This document shows, in pieces, positions 29,659 through 37,360 of a DNA stretch of 64,000 nucleotides. The DNA is from CAMDHY01 sp046156265. GTDB lineage: Bacteria > Pseudomonadota > Alphaproteobacteria > Rhizobiales > Segnochrobactraceae. Below the pieces are notes generated by a model. That model made no database searches, had not been told where the DNA came from, and saw only the letters and a list, made by a program, of their open reading frames with translations. Location: NCBI RefSeq assembly GCF_046156265.1, contig NZ_JAWDIR010000022.1, positions 186,001 through 250,000 on the forward strand, written 5' to 3'. Position 1 is the stretch's first letter. Each line of letters starts with the position of its first letter. Made by a program: the position numbers and the translations under genes.

Positions 29659-30873
29659 GTGCCGGGGGAACGGTCACCGTCGGACGGTCACCGGCGGACC
29701 GTGCACGGCGGGCCGCTACCGACGGCCATCGCCGAGCGGCGGCTCGTTGAGTTTCCTCAACAATTGCGGCGGGCCGGGGTGGCGGTGGACGCCGCTGCCA
29801 GCGCCGATTTCCTCACCGCCCTCGCCGGCTGGCCACCTGCGAAACTTCAGGATTTCCAACGTCTTGCGCGTCTGACGCTGGTGCGGCGGCCGGAGGATTT
29901 TGGCGTTTTCGACGCCGTCTTCGCCGCGCACTTCCTCGGTGCGGCACCGCCGGCACCGAAAGACACGGCTGACGAGGAGGAGATTTCCGAGGACGATCAG
30001 TCACTTGGCACCGATGGACCGATGCTCGCCACCGACGGTGCCGGCGGCGGACGGTCGACGTCGCTCGACGAAGGCCGCGGCGGACGGGCCTTTGGCGGGA
30101 TGCAACCCTCTGAACGGCAACAGCTTCTCGCCTTCTCCCAGACGCTTTCTGAGACCGTTCCGACGGTGGCACTCCGCCGCCGGCAACGGTCGCTCCGCGG
30201 CAACCGTCTCGACCTCCGCCGCATCCTCGCCGGAGCCCGCCGCACCGGCGGCGAGGCGGTGCGGCTGTTCTGGTCGGCGCGGCCGGAGCGGCCCCGGCGG
30301 CTGCTGGTGCTGGTCGACGTTTCCGGCTCGCTGAAAGATCACTCGCCGCGGCTGCTCAGGATCGCGCGGGCGGCGGTGCGATCGGGCGTGCGCACCGAGG
30401 CGTTCACCTTCGCCACCCGGCTCACCCGCGTGACGAAGGCGCTGGCGCGGCGCGATGGCGACGCGGCGCTGTCGGCGCTGGCGGGGATCATCAGTGATGC
30501 CGACGGCGGCACGCGCATCGGGGCCTCGCTGACGACGCTCATCGCCGATCCGCGCCACCAGGCGCTGATGCGCGGGGCGGTGGTGGTCGTCGTCTCCGAC
30601 GGCCTCGAGCGCGGCGACCCGGAGGAGATGCGGCACGGGGTGGAGCGCCTCGCCCGCCTCGCCTTCCGCCTCGTCTGGCTGACGCCGCTTGCCGCGAGCC
30701 CCGACTACCGGCCGCAGACGCGGGCGATGCGTGCCGCCGCGCCGCACCTCGACCTCCTCGACGACGCGAGCTCGATCCACGCCTTCACTCGTGCCGCCGC
30801 CGCCCTTCCCGCCCTGGCGCGCGCCCCGCGCGGCCGCGCCCTTCGCGCTTCCAGACTGGAGCGACACCCGTGA
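29659..30873 (+). CDS. VWA-domain protein, CoxE-like partner of the MoxR ATPase
   Basis: The 404-residue product has an N-terminal helical part (RLVEFPQQLRRAGVAVD), an acidic Ser/Gly linker (residues 105-155) and a C-terminal von Willebrand A domain. The MIDAS motif DVSGS is intact at about residue 220, with the later VVVVVSDGLERGDPEEM strand. This is the standard CoxE/YehP-like layout that works with MoxR ATPases. Two GTG codons can start it: 29659, just after the MoxR stop, or 29701, 14 codons later. The GGGAG at 29643-29647 favours the first, though spacing is loose. Its TGA overlaps the next start (GTGA). Confidence 0.85.
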   Translation: MPGERSPSDGHRRTVHGGPLPTAIAERRLVEFPQQLRRAGVAVDAAASADFLTALAGWPPAKLQDFQRLARLTLVRRPEDFGVFDAVFAAHFLGAAPPAPKDTADEEEISEDDQSLGTDGPMLATDGAGGGRSTSLDEGRGGRAFGGMQPSERQQLLAFSQTLSETVPTVALRRRQRSLRGNRLDLRRILAGARRTGGEAVRLFWSARPERPRRLLVLVDVSGSLKDHSPRLLRIARAAVRSGVRTEAFTFATRLTRVTKALARRDGDAALSALAGIISDADGGTRIGASLTTLIADPRHQALMRGAVVVVVSDGLERGDPEEMRHGVERLARLAFRLVWLTPLAASPDYRPQTRAMRAAAPHLDLLDDASSIHAFTRAAAALPALARAPRGRALRASRLERHP

Positions 30874-31769
30874 GCGACCAGCACGCCGAGCCGATCATCG
30901 ACGCCCACCACCACATCTGGCGCCAGGGCGACCTGCCTTGGCTGCGCGGGCCCGAGGTGCCGCGCATTTTCGGCCCCTACGCGCCGATCCGCCGCGACTA
31001 TCCGATCGAGGAATACCGCGCCGACCTCGACGGCACCGGCGTCGTCGCCTCCGTCTACGTGCAGACGAACTGGGATCCGGGTACGGCGGAGAAGGAGGTC
31101 GCCTGGGTGCAGGAGACGGCCGACCGCACCGGCTGGCCGCACGCCATCGTCGGCTATGCCGACATGCTCACCCCCGACACCGGCGCGGTCTTCGAGGCGC
31201 AGGCCAAGTACCCGCTGATGCGCGGGGTGCGCATGCAGCTTCATTGGCACGAGAATCCGCAATACCGCTTCCAGCCGCGGCCCGACCTCTGCGACGACAC
31301 CGTGCTGCGCGCCAACATGGCGCGCCTCGCCGGCCACGGCTGGAGCTTCGACCTGCAGGTGTTCGCCTCCCAGATGGAGAGCGCCGCGCGGCTGGCCGCC
31401 GACTTCCCCGGCGTGACCTTCGTGCTGCAGCACTGCGGCATGCCGGAGGACCGCTCGCCGGCCGGAATCGCCGCCTGGCGGGACGGCATGCAGCGGCTCG
31501 CCCAGCAGCCGAACGTGGTGGTGAAGCTGTCGGCGCTCGGCACCTTCGTGCACCGCCTCGACCAGGGCCTGATCGCCGAGGTGGTCGGCGAGACGCACGG
31601 GATGTTCGGCGCCGACCGCTGCCTGTTCGGCTCCAACTTCCCGATCGAGAAGCTGTGGACGACCTACCCGGCCCTGATCGCCGCCTACCGTTCGGTGCTG
31701 GCGGACTACAGCTCGGCCGACCGCCGGGCGATGCTGCACGACACCGCGAAGCGGGTGTACCGGCTCTGA
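30870..31769 (+). CDS. Amidohydrolase_2-family metal-dependent hydrolase
   Basis: The 299-residue TIM-barrel protein starts IIDAHHHIW (HxH metal site at about residues 13-15). It has LQLHWHE-like and FVLQHCGMPED segments for further metal ligands, and a FGSNFPIE motif carrying the catalytic Asp-equivalent region. This plan matches the L-fuconolactonase/rhamnonolactonase and gallate-lactone-type group; the substrate is not readable. The GTG start overlaps the VWA gene stop by 4 bases, so it is translationally coupled and probably the third gene of a MoxR-VWA-amidohydrolase operon. Confidence 0.87.
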   Translation: MSDQHAEPIIDAHHHIWRQGDLPWLRGPEVPRIFGPYAPIRRDYPIEEYRADLDGTGVVASVYVQTNWDPGTAEKEVAWVQETADRTGWPHAIVGYADMLTPDTGAVFEAQAKYPLMRGVRMQLHWHENPQYRFQPRPDLCDDTVLRANMARLAGHGWSFDLQVFASQMESAARLAADFPGVTFVLQHCGMPEDRSPAGIAAWRDGMQRLAQQPNVVVKLSALGTFVHRLDQGLIAEVVGETHGMFGADRCLFGSNFPIEKLWTTYPALIAAYRSVLADYSSADRRAMLHDTAKRVYRL

Positions 31770-31848
31770 GGGCCGTCAGTTGGCCGCTTCCGACCGTCCC
31801 CCGCCGCATGCTACCCTCGCGCGTGCAGCAAAAAGGGTGGGGCAACAC

Positions 31849-32088
31849 ATGGTCGCCCTGAAGATCTCCGTGGACGAGCGGACCGCCATATCCCTCGAAG
31901 AGCTGGCGGCGAAGCTCGACCGGCCAGTGTCGGAGGTGGCGGGAGATGCCATCGCCGCCTATGTGGCTGTGCAGTCCGACCATATCGCCGACATCGAGGC
32001 CGGGGTGGCCGACGCCGACGCGGGGCACTTCGCCTCGGATACCGATCTTGCGACCGTTATCGGTAAGTATGCGCGCGAGCCAGGGTGA
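31849..32088 (+). CDS. Ribbon-helix-helix antitoxin, ParD/CopG-like
   Basis: The 79-residue protein has an N-terminal RHH DNA-binding motif (MVALKISVDERTAISLEELA, residues 1-20) with an RPVSEVAGDAIAAYV helix, and an acidic C-terminus (DIEAGVADADAGHF) of the kind that wraps the ParE toxin. A GGGTGGGG run lies just upstream of the ATG. The stop overlaps the toxin start by 4 bases (GTGA). The antitoxin is intact while the toxin gene is interrupted, so it may now act as an orphan regulator or protect against related toxins. Confidence 0.85.
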   Translation: MVALKISVDERTAISLEELAAKLDRPVSEVAGDAIAAYVAVQSDHIADIEAGVADADAGHFASDTDLATVIGKYAREPG

Positions 32089-32369
32089 GACTGCGCTGGA
32101 CACGGCGAGCCCTGCGTCGCCTCGACGAGGTCGGCGCCTACGTCAGCGAGCATAACCCGCCCGCCGCCGCGCGGCTCATCCGGCGGATCGTCGAGCAAAC
32201 CGAGACGCTGCGTCCGCATCCGCGAAAGGGGCGGCCCGGCCGGGTGCCCGCAACCTTCGAAATGATCGTGACGGGCACGCCATACATCGTCGCCTAACGA
32301 ATCCTCGGCGAAGAAATCCAGATCCTCACCGTTCTTCACGCCGCGCAGGCTTGGCCGAGTTCGCTTTGA
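32085..32369 (+). pseudogene. ParE-like toxin gene interrupted by an in-frame stop
   Basis: The frame starts with GTG at 32085 (MRLRWTRRALRRLDEV) and shows the ParE/RelE fold motifs (HNPPAAARLIRRIV, LRPHPRKGRPGRVP, ETLRP). It stops at TAA (32295-32297) after TGTPYIVA, giving only 70 residues. Reading through, the same frame continues RILGEEIQILTVLHAAQAWP and stops at 32367-32369. That is the expected ParE C-terminus, in which the stop codon occupies the conserved Tyr of YIVAYR. One base change (TAC or TAT to TAA) explains it. The lost tail carries core strands and the active region, so the toxin should be dead. A sequencing error is the alternative. Confidence 0.85.
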
Positions 32370-32406
32370 CAGGGTTCGATTTCCGCAGTGGTCGGCTCCG
32401 CCCGCC

Positions 32407-33747
32407 TCAGCCCCTCCGGCCCCGGTGGGTGGTGAGAAGGGTGCGCAGGCGGGCGACGTCGTCGGGCAAGGTGAGGGCGGCCTCGGCGCGCACGAGCGCC
32501 CGCCGCGACTGCTCGAGCGCCGCCGCCGTCATCGCGTCGTCGCCCATGCTCGCGAGCGCGATCAGGGCTTTCTGCAGGCGCATCTGCACCTCGATGATGC
32601 CGGCGCCGTCGCGGGCGATCGGCGCGAAGACGTCGTCGAGCAGGTCGGCGACGGCGAGCGGGGGCACGTGGACGCGCGGGCAGGCGATGTCCTCGTCCGG
32701 GCCGGACCTTACGCCGAGGTTCGCCTCGTCGTCGGCGCCGACGGTGCCTTCCGGGTGCGGCTCGCCGCGGTGCGCCCACGGCTGCAGCAGCCGCACGGCG
32801 CGGCCGATGACGTCGATGGCGGTGCCGGGATCGTTGACCGCTGGCGACAACGCCCGCGAGGCGATCTCGGCGAGGACGGCGAGGCCGAAGCGGGGGTCCT
32901 GCTCGAAGGAGCGTTCCGCATCGACGACGAACGCTTCGCGCACGGCCGCCCCGAAATCGCCAGCGCCGTCGCCGTCGACCGCGTCTCCGACCAGCCAGGC
33001 GAGCGGCTTGCCGTCGTGGACGAAAGCGCCGGGCGGTGCCGCGAGATAGACGGTGAAGTCGTGTTCCTCGGCGAGCGCCGAGAGGCCGCCGATATCGACG
33101 TGCTGCACGTAGCCGACGGTCTCCGATTCGACAGCGACGGCGCCGTCGGGCGGCACTAGCGGCGAGGCGAGCCATGGCCGGCCGCCGAGGCATGGGGTCT
33201 CTATTCGGCCTGCAAGGGCCGCTGCCGTCGCCTTCTCGACGCGGTCGGTGGTCTCGCCGACGCGGCCGAGGCGCGACAGGTGGTCGATCCAGCGCAGCAG
33301 CGCGACGACGATGACGACGATCACGCCGAGCACGACGACGAACAGCACGACGCGCCCGCGGTCGCCATAGACGCCGGTGGAGAGCGCGATGATGCCGACG
33401 AGACTGAACAGGAAGGTGCCGAGGAAGGTCGCCAGCACGTTCTGCGTCGTGACGTCCTGCATGACGAGCCGGGTGGCGCGCGGCGTGACGTTGGAGGTCG
33501 CGGCGCTGTAGGCTGCCACCATCACCGTCAGCGAGAAGGTGGTGACCGCGAGCATGCTCGAGGCGAGGATGTTGAGGATGCTGTCGACCGCGTCGGCGCC
33601 GATCTTGCCCGGCAGCTCCCACGGGATGAAGCGCTCGGCGACGATCGCGAGCAAGGCGGTGGCCACGCCGAGCACGGCGAAGAAGCCGGCGCGCACCCAC
33701 AGGCGCCGGCCGAGTCGCAGCGCCATGAAGCGCCATTTCGAGATCAT
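32407..33747 (-). CDS. DUF2254 integral membrane protein
   Basis: The 446-residue protein has four membrane spans in its first 160 residues (GFFAVLGVATALLAIVAERF, ILNILASSMLAVTTFSLTVM, VLATFLGTFLFSLVGIIALS and VVLFVVVLGVIVVIVVALL). They are followed by a soluble C-terminal domain with GYVQHVDIGGL and SRALSPAVNDPGTAIDVI motifs. This is the DUF2254 plan; no biochemical role is established for the family. The C-terminal domain probably faces the cytoplasm. It is divergent from the AraC-type regulator across about 230 bp. Confidence 0.9.
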   Translation of the reverse strand: MISKWRFMALRLGRRLWVRAGFFAVLGVATALLAIVAERFIPWELPGKIGADAVDSILNILASSMLAVTTFSLTVMVAAYSAATSNVTPRATRLVMQDVTTQNVLATFLGTFLFSLVGIIALSTGVYGDRGRVVLFVVVLGVIVVIVVALLRWIDHLSRLGRVGETTDRVEKATAAALAGRIETPCLGGRPWLASPLVPPDGAVAVESETVGYVQHVDIGGLSALAEEHDFTVYLAAPPGAFVHDGKPLAWLVGDAVDGDGAGDFGAAVREAFVVDAERSFEQDPRFGLAVLAEIASRALSPAVNDPGTAIDVIGRAVRLLQPWAHRGEPHPEGTVGADDEANLGVRSGPDEDIACPRVHVPPLAVADLLDDVFAPIARDGAGIIEVQMRLQKALIALASMGDDAMTAAALEQSRRALVRAEAALTLPDDVARLRTLLTTHRGRRG

Positions 33748-33979
33748 CGACGATCGCCCCCCTGCGTCCGGGCGGAAGCGCCTGCCGATCGGTTGGGCAC
33801 CGGTCGATCGGACGTTGCTTCCGAGCCCGAAGCTCGCCTCTCACCGCGTCGCCCGGAACGGTCCGATGCGACCGGGCGAACCCCTGCACAACACGGGATC
33901 GCCGCTGGCGTTCCAACCGGCCGCCCCACCGCCCCCGGCCGCGCGCCGGGCCGCGTCCGCCTAGCGGAGGATGCGCCCC

Positions 33980-34903
33980 TTGGCCAGCCGGCGCCACGGC
34001 GAGATTCCGCGCTACCGGCTCTATGGCGAGACGGACGAGGAGCGCGAGGTCGGCTTCCTGCACGTCGAGACGATCCGGGCGCGGGCCTCCCTGCACGACT
34101 GGACGATCCGCCCGCACCGCCACCGCGACCTCCACCAGGTGATGGCGGTGGCGGCGGGCGGCGGCGTCATGGACCTCGAGGGCCGTCGGCTGACGCTCAC
34201 CGCGCCGATGCTGATCTCGACCCCGCCGGTGGTGGTGCACGGCTTCGCCTTCGAGCCCGGCACCGAGGGCTGGGTGGTGACGCTGTCGGCCGAGGGGCTC
34301 GCAGCGGCGCTCGCCGCCTTCGGCGACCCCGGCCTCGCCGGCGCGGCGAGCCACGCCGCCCAGGTGGCGCTCTGCGGCGAGGAGGCGGCCGAGACGCTGG
34401 CGGCCTTCGCCGCCATCGAGCGCGAGGTGCGCTTTCCGCGCGCCGGCAGCCGGGCGGCGATCCTGGCGCGGGTATCGCTGGCGCTGGTCGCCGTCGCCCG
34501 CGCCGTCGAGGCCGGGCCGCACGGCGGCAGCGACGCAGCCGGGGCGGCCGGCGCCGTGGGCACCGACCTCGCGAATGCCGATGCCGCGCTGTTCGATCGC
34601 TATCGGCGGCTGGTCGAGGAACGCTTCCGCACGCAGCCGCGCATCGGCGCGCTGGCGTCAGAACTGGCGCTGAGCGAGGGCCGCCTCAACGCCGTCTGCC
34701 GCCGCGTCGCCGGCCGCTCCGCCCAGGAGGTGCTGCACGCCCGCGTGCTGCTCGAGGCGAAGCGCAGCCTCGTCTACACCTCGATGACGGTGGCCGAGGT
34801 CGCCTATTCGCTCGGCTTCACCGACCCGGCCTACTTCTCCCGCTTCTTCGCCCGCCGGGCGGGGGTGTCGCCGGCGGCGTACCGGGCGGCGGGGGAACGG
34901 TGA
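33980..34903 (+). CDS. AraC-family transcriptional regulator
   Basis: The roughly 307-residue protein has an N-terminal cupin-like sensor half (LHDWTIRPHRHRDLHQVMAV, FAFEPGTEGWVVTLS) and the C-terminal AraC double HTH (LASELALSEGRLNAVCRRVAG, VAYSLGFTDPAYFSRFFARR). The sensor half resembles the PobR type that responds to aromatic acids, but the ligand is not deducible. The GGAGG ribosome site (33966-33970) touches the ATG at 33971, too close to work. It sits 9 bases before a TTG at 33980, which I take as the start. The divergent neighbour is the DUF2254 gene; no catabolic operon adjoins. Confidence 0.88.
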   Translation: MASRRHGEIPRYRLYGETDEEREVGFLHVETIRARASLHDWTIRPHRHRDLHQVMAVAAGGGVMDLEGRRLTLTAPMLISTPPVVVHGFAFEPGTEGWVVTLSAEGLAAALAAFGDPGLAGAASHAAQVALCGEEAAETLAAFAAIEREVRFPRAGSRAAILARVSLALVAVARAVEAGPHGGSDAAGAAGAVGTDLANADAALFDRYRRLVEERFRTQPRIGALASELALSEGRLNAVCRRVAGRSAQEVLHARVLLEAKRSLVYTSMTVAEVAYSLGFTDPAYFSRFFARRAGVSPAAYRAAGER

Positions 34904-34916
34904 GGGGGTGGTTGCG

Positions 34917-35063
34917 TCCTCCCCCTGCCAGGGGGGAGGACAGCCGCGCCGCAGGCGCGGCAGGGGGGGGCCTGTCAATCCCAACGCGAACCTGAATTCG
35001 GATTCACAGGCCCCACCCTGACCGCTTCGCGGTCTGTCCCTCCCCCTGGCAGGGGAGGGACAG
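34917..35063 (+). repeat. Intergenic mosaic repeat family R3, copy 1 (about 147 bp)
   Basis: The element starts GTCCTCCCCCTGCCAGGGGGGAGGAC and ends in the matching palindrome CCCTCCCCCTGGCAGGGGAGGG. In between are CCGCGCCGCAGGCGCGG and the arm GCCTGTCAATCC ... TTCACAGGCCCCACC, so the whole folds as one long imperfect hairpin. A related copy lies at 56708-56848. Confidence 0.85.
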
Positions 35064-35171
35064 GTGCGCCTCATCCGCCTCGCCGCCCCGCCTCGCCGCC
35101 CCGCCTCGCCGCGGCCTTGGTGGCGGACTGCCACCCCTCCCCCCGCTTCCCCTCCCCGCGATCCCGTGTAT

Positions 35172-35262
35172 CATCCGCCCTGCCTTGGGGTGCCGCGCAC
35201 GCGGCTGAGATCACACCCATCGAACCTGATCCGGGTCGTACCGGCGAAGGGAACGGCGATGT
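35172..35262 (+). promoter_or_regulatory. TPP riboswitch (THI box) upstream of thiM
   Basis: The conserved blocks are all present in order: GGGGTGCC (about 35187-35194), GGCTGAGAT (about 35203-35211), ACACCC, then GAACCTGATCCGGGT (35222-35236) and ACCGGCGAAGGGAAC. These form the two helical arms that bind thiamine pyrophosphate. About 70 bases separate it from the thiM start, enough for an expression platform. The CCCTCCCC run at 35294-35301 can pair with GAGGAGG before the start codon, suggesting control of translation initiation. Confidence 0.95.
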
Positions 35263-35330
35263 GCCGCGGCCGGAGCTTCCGGTGACGCGGCCGCCCTCCC
35301 CGCCCCCGGACGCGAGGAGGAGACACGAGG

Positions 35331-36128
35331 ATGACGACGCTTTCCGTTTCGCCCGGCGAGGCCCTCGCGCAGATGCGCGCGGCACGGCCGCTCGTTCACA
35401 ACATCACCAACTACGTGGTGATGGGCTGGACGGCGAATGTGCTGCTCGCCGCCGGCGCGGCGCCGGCGATGATCCACGCCGAGGAGGAGGCGGGCGAGTT
35501 CGCGGCGATCGCGAGCGCCCTCGTCATCAACATCGGCACGATCTCGCAGCCGTGGCTGAACGGTATGCTCGCCGCCACCAGCGCGGCCAACGCCGTCGGC
35601 AAGCCGTGGATCCTCGATCCCGTGGGCGGCGGCGCCACTGCGTTCCGTCGCGAGGCGGTGGCTACGCTGCTCCTGGAACGGCCGGCGGTCGTGCGCGGCA
35701 ACGCCTCGGAGATCCTGGCGGCCGCAGGGAGCGCGGCGACCGGGCGCGGCGTCGATGCCGCCGACGAGGCGGACGCCGCAGTGGAGGCCTGCGGGCGGCT
35801 TGCCGTGCGCTCGGGGGCGGCGGTGGTCGCCTCCGGCGCGGTCGACGTGGTCTCCGACGGCACCCGGCTCGTCCGCATCGCCAACGGCACGCCGATGCTC
35901 GCCGGCGTCACGGGCACGGGCTGTGCCGCCACCGCGCTGATCGGCGCCTTCCTCGGTGCCGGTTTGCCGGCCTTCGAGGCGGCGACCGCCGGCATGGTGC
36001 TGCTCGGCGTCGCCGGCGAGATCGCTGCCGATGGCGCGAGCGGCCCCGGCAGCTTCGCCGTGCGGTTGCTGGATACGCTCGCCGCCGTCACGCCGGCGGA
36101 CCTCGAGGCGCGGGCGCGGGTGAGTTGA
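35331..36128 (+). CDS. thiM: Hydroxyethylthiazole kinase
   Basis: ThiM phosphorylates the thiazole alcohol 4-methyl-5-(2-hydroxyethyl)thiazole so it can be salvaged into thiamine. The 265-residue protein has the ribokinase-like core: PLVHNITNYVVMGWTANVLL, the ATP-site DPVGGGATAFR, and GVTGTGCAATALIGAF carrying the catalytic Cys of the anion hole. GAGGAGGAG precedes the ATG at proper spacing. It is preceded by a TPP riboswitch. No thiD or thiE follows, so this is a solitary salvage gene in this window. Confidence 0.95.
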   Translation: MTTLSVSPGEALAQMRAARPLVHNITNYVVMGWTANVLLAAGAAPAMIHAEEEAGEFAAIASALVINIGTISQPWLNGMLAATSAANAVGKPWILDPVGGGATAFRREAVATLLLERPAVVRGNASEILAAAGSAATGRGVDAADEADAAVEACGRLAVRSGAAVVASGAVDVVSDGTRLVRIANGTPMLAGVTGTGCAATALIGAFLGAGLPAFEAATAGMVLLGVAGEIAADGASGPGSFAVRLLDTLAAVTPADLEARARVS

Positions 36129-36301
36129 ACCCGCGCGTGGCGCCAAAGTCCGGCGATTCCGGTTGGTAGGACCACGCCGGCGCGCTTAGAGTAGGCCCCG
36201 TATCCGGACGTTCATGCGCGGGTGTCGCCACCCGCGTGACCGGATGCATCGAGGAAGCAGGCCGCGACCCCCATCGCCACGGCCTGCCGGGGGCCACGGC
36301 C

Positions 36302-37360
36302 ATGACGCTCGCGGGCGCCATCTCGACTGTGTCTGGCGTCCTCGGCGGCACTGCGCGCCGGGCGATCACCGCCGCCGCGCTGCTGCTCGCGCTCGCCGCC
36401 TGCGAGGAGGCGACGCCCCCGGCGCAGACGGCGGCGAGCAGCGAGGCGGCAAGCGACGCGGCGATGGTCGTGCCGCGCGTCGCCCTCGTCATGAAGACGC
36501 TGACCAATCCGTTCTTCCTGAAGATGGAGCAGGGGGCGCGGCGGGCGGCGGACGAGTTCGGGGCCGAGCTGCTCGTGCGCACCGGCGCCCAGGAGACCTC
36601 GATCGAGCAGCAGGTGGCGATCGTCGACGAGCTCGTCGCCGACAACGTCTCCGCGATCGTCATCGCCCCGGGCGATTCGGTGCGGCTGATCCCGGCGGTG
36701 AAACGCGCCCGCGAGGCCGGCATCCCCGTCGTCAACATCGACAACCGCCTCGACCCCGACTTCCTCGCCCGCTCCGGCCTCGTCGACGTGCCGTTCGTCA
36801 GCGTCGACAACGAGGCCGGCGCCCTGCTCGCCACCCGCCGCCTGGTGGCGGACGCGGCCGCCTCGCCGGACCGGCCACCGGCCGCCTTCGTGCTCGAGGG
36901 CATCCGCGGCGCCGACAATGCCGAGGCGCGGCGGCGGGGCGCCGTGCGCGGCTTCGAGGAGGCGGGCGTGCCCATCGCCGCCTCTGAAAGCGCGAACTGG
37001 AAGATCGACGAGGCCTACGACGTCACCAAGCGGGTGATGACAGCCCACCCGGAGATCACGCTCGTCTTCGCCGCCAACGACATGATGGCGCTCGGCGCCA
37101 GCCGCTACCTGCGCGACGCGGGCCGCTTCGACGTGCGCGTCGCCGGCTTCGACGCCCTGGATGAGGCGCGCCAGGCGATCGCTACCGGCGAGCTGCAGGC
37201 GACGGTGGATCAGCAGGCCGACCTGCAGGGCCACACCGGCGTCGCCTACGCCCTCAGCCTGCTGCGCGGCGAGAGCGTGCCGGCGGTGACGATGATCGAC
37301 GTCATCGTCGTCGATGCGGAGACCATCAACGCGGCACCGACGCCGACCGGGGGGCCATGA
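36302..37360 (+). CDS. Periplasmic sugar-binding-like lipoprotein (Peripla_BP_4), coupled to a c-di-GMP protein
   Basis: The 352-residue product has a lipoprotein signal ending LLALAAC (lipobox LAAC) and a substrate-binding domain of the ribose/galactose-binding type: KTLTNPFFLKMEQGARRAADEFGAE, an EQQVAIVDELVADNVSAIVIAP-like stretch and GIPVVNIDNRLDP. The last part has the AANDMMALGASRYL motif typical of this family. No sugar ABC ATPase or permease genes are near. Instead its TGA overlaps the ATG of a GGDEF-EAL membrane protein. I infer it is a periplasmic ligand sensor that signals through that protein, as NspS does with MbaA in Vibrio. The start ATG at 36302 fits the lipoprotein signal; a GTG or ATG further up would lengthen it needlessly. 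Confidence 0.87.
   Translation: MTLAGAISTVSGVLGGTARRAITAAALLLALAACEEATPPAQTAASSEAASDAAMVVPRVALVMKTLTNPFFLKMEQGARRAADEFGAELLVRTGAQETSIEQQVAIVDELVADNVSAIVIAPGDSVRLIPAVKRAREAGIPVVNIDNRLDPDFLARSGLVDVPFVSVDNEAGALLATRRLVADAAASPDRPPAAFVLEGIRGADNAEARRRGAVRGFEEAGVPIAASESANWKIDEAYDVTKRVMTAHPEITLVFAANDMMALGASRYLRDAGRFDVRVAGFDALDEARQAIATGELQATVDQQADLQGHTGVAYALSLLRGESVPAVTMIDVIVVDAETINAAPTPTGGP

Noticed and set aside
28805..30873. Carbon monoxide dehydrogenase maturation locus
   Set aside because: The CoxD/CoxE-like pair alone is not evidence; no coxM, coxS, coxL or molybdenum cofactor genes are in the window.
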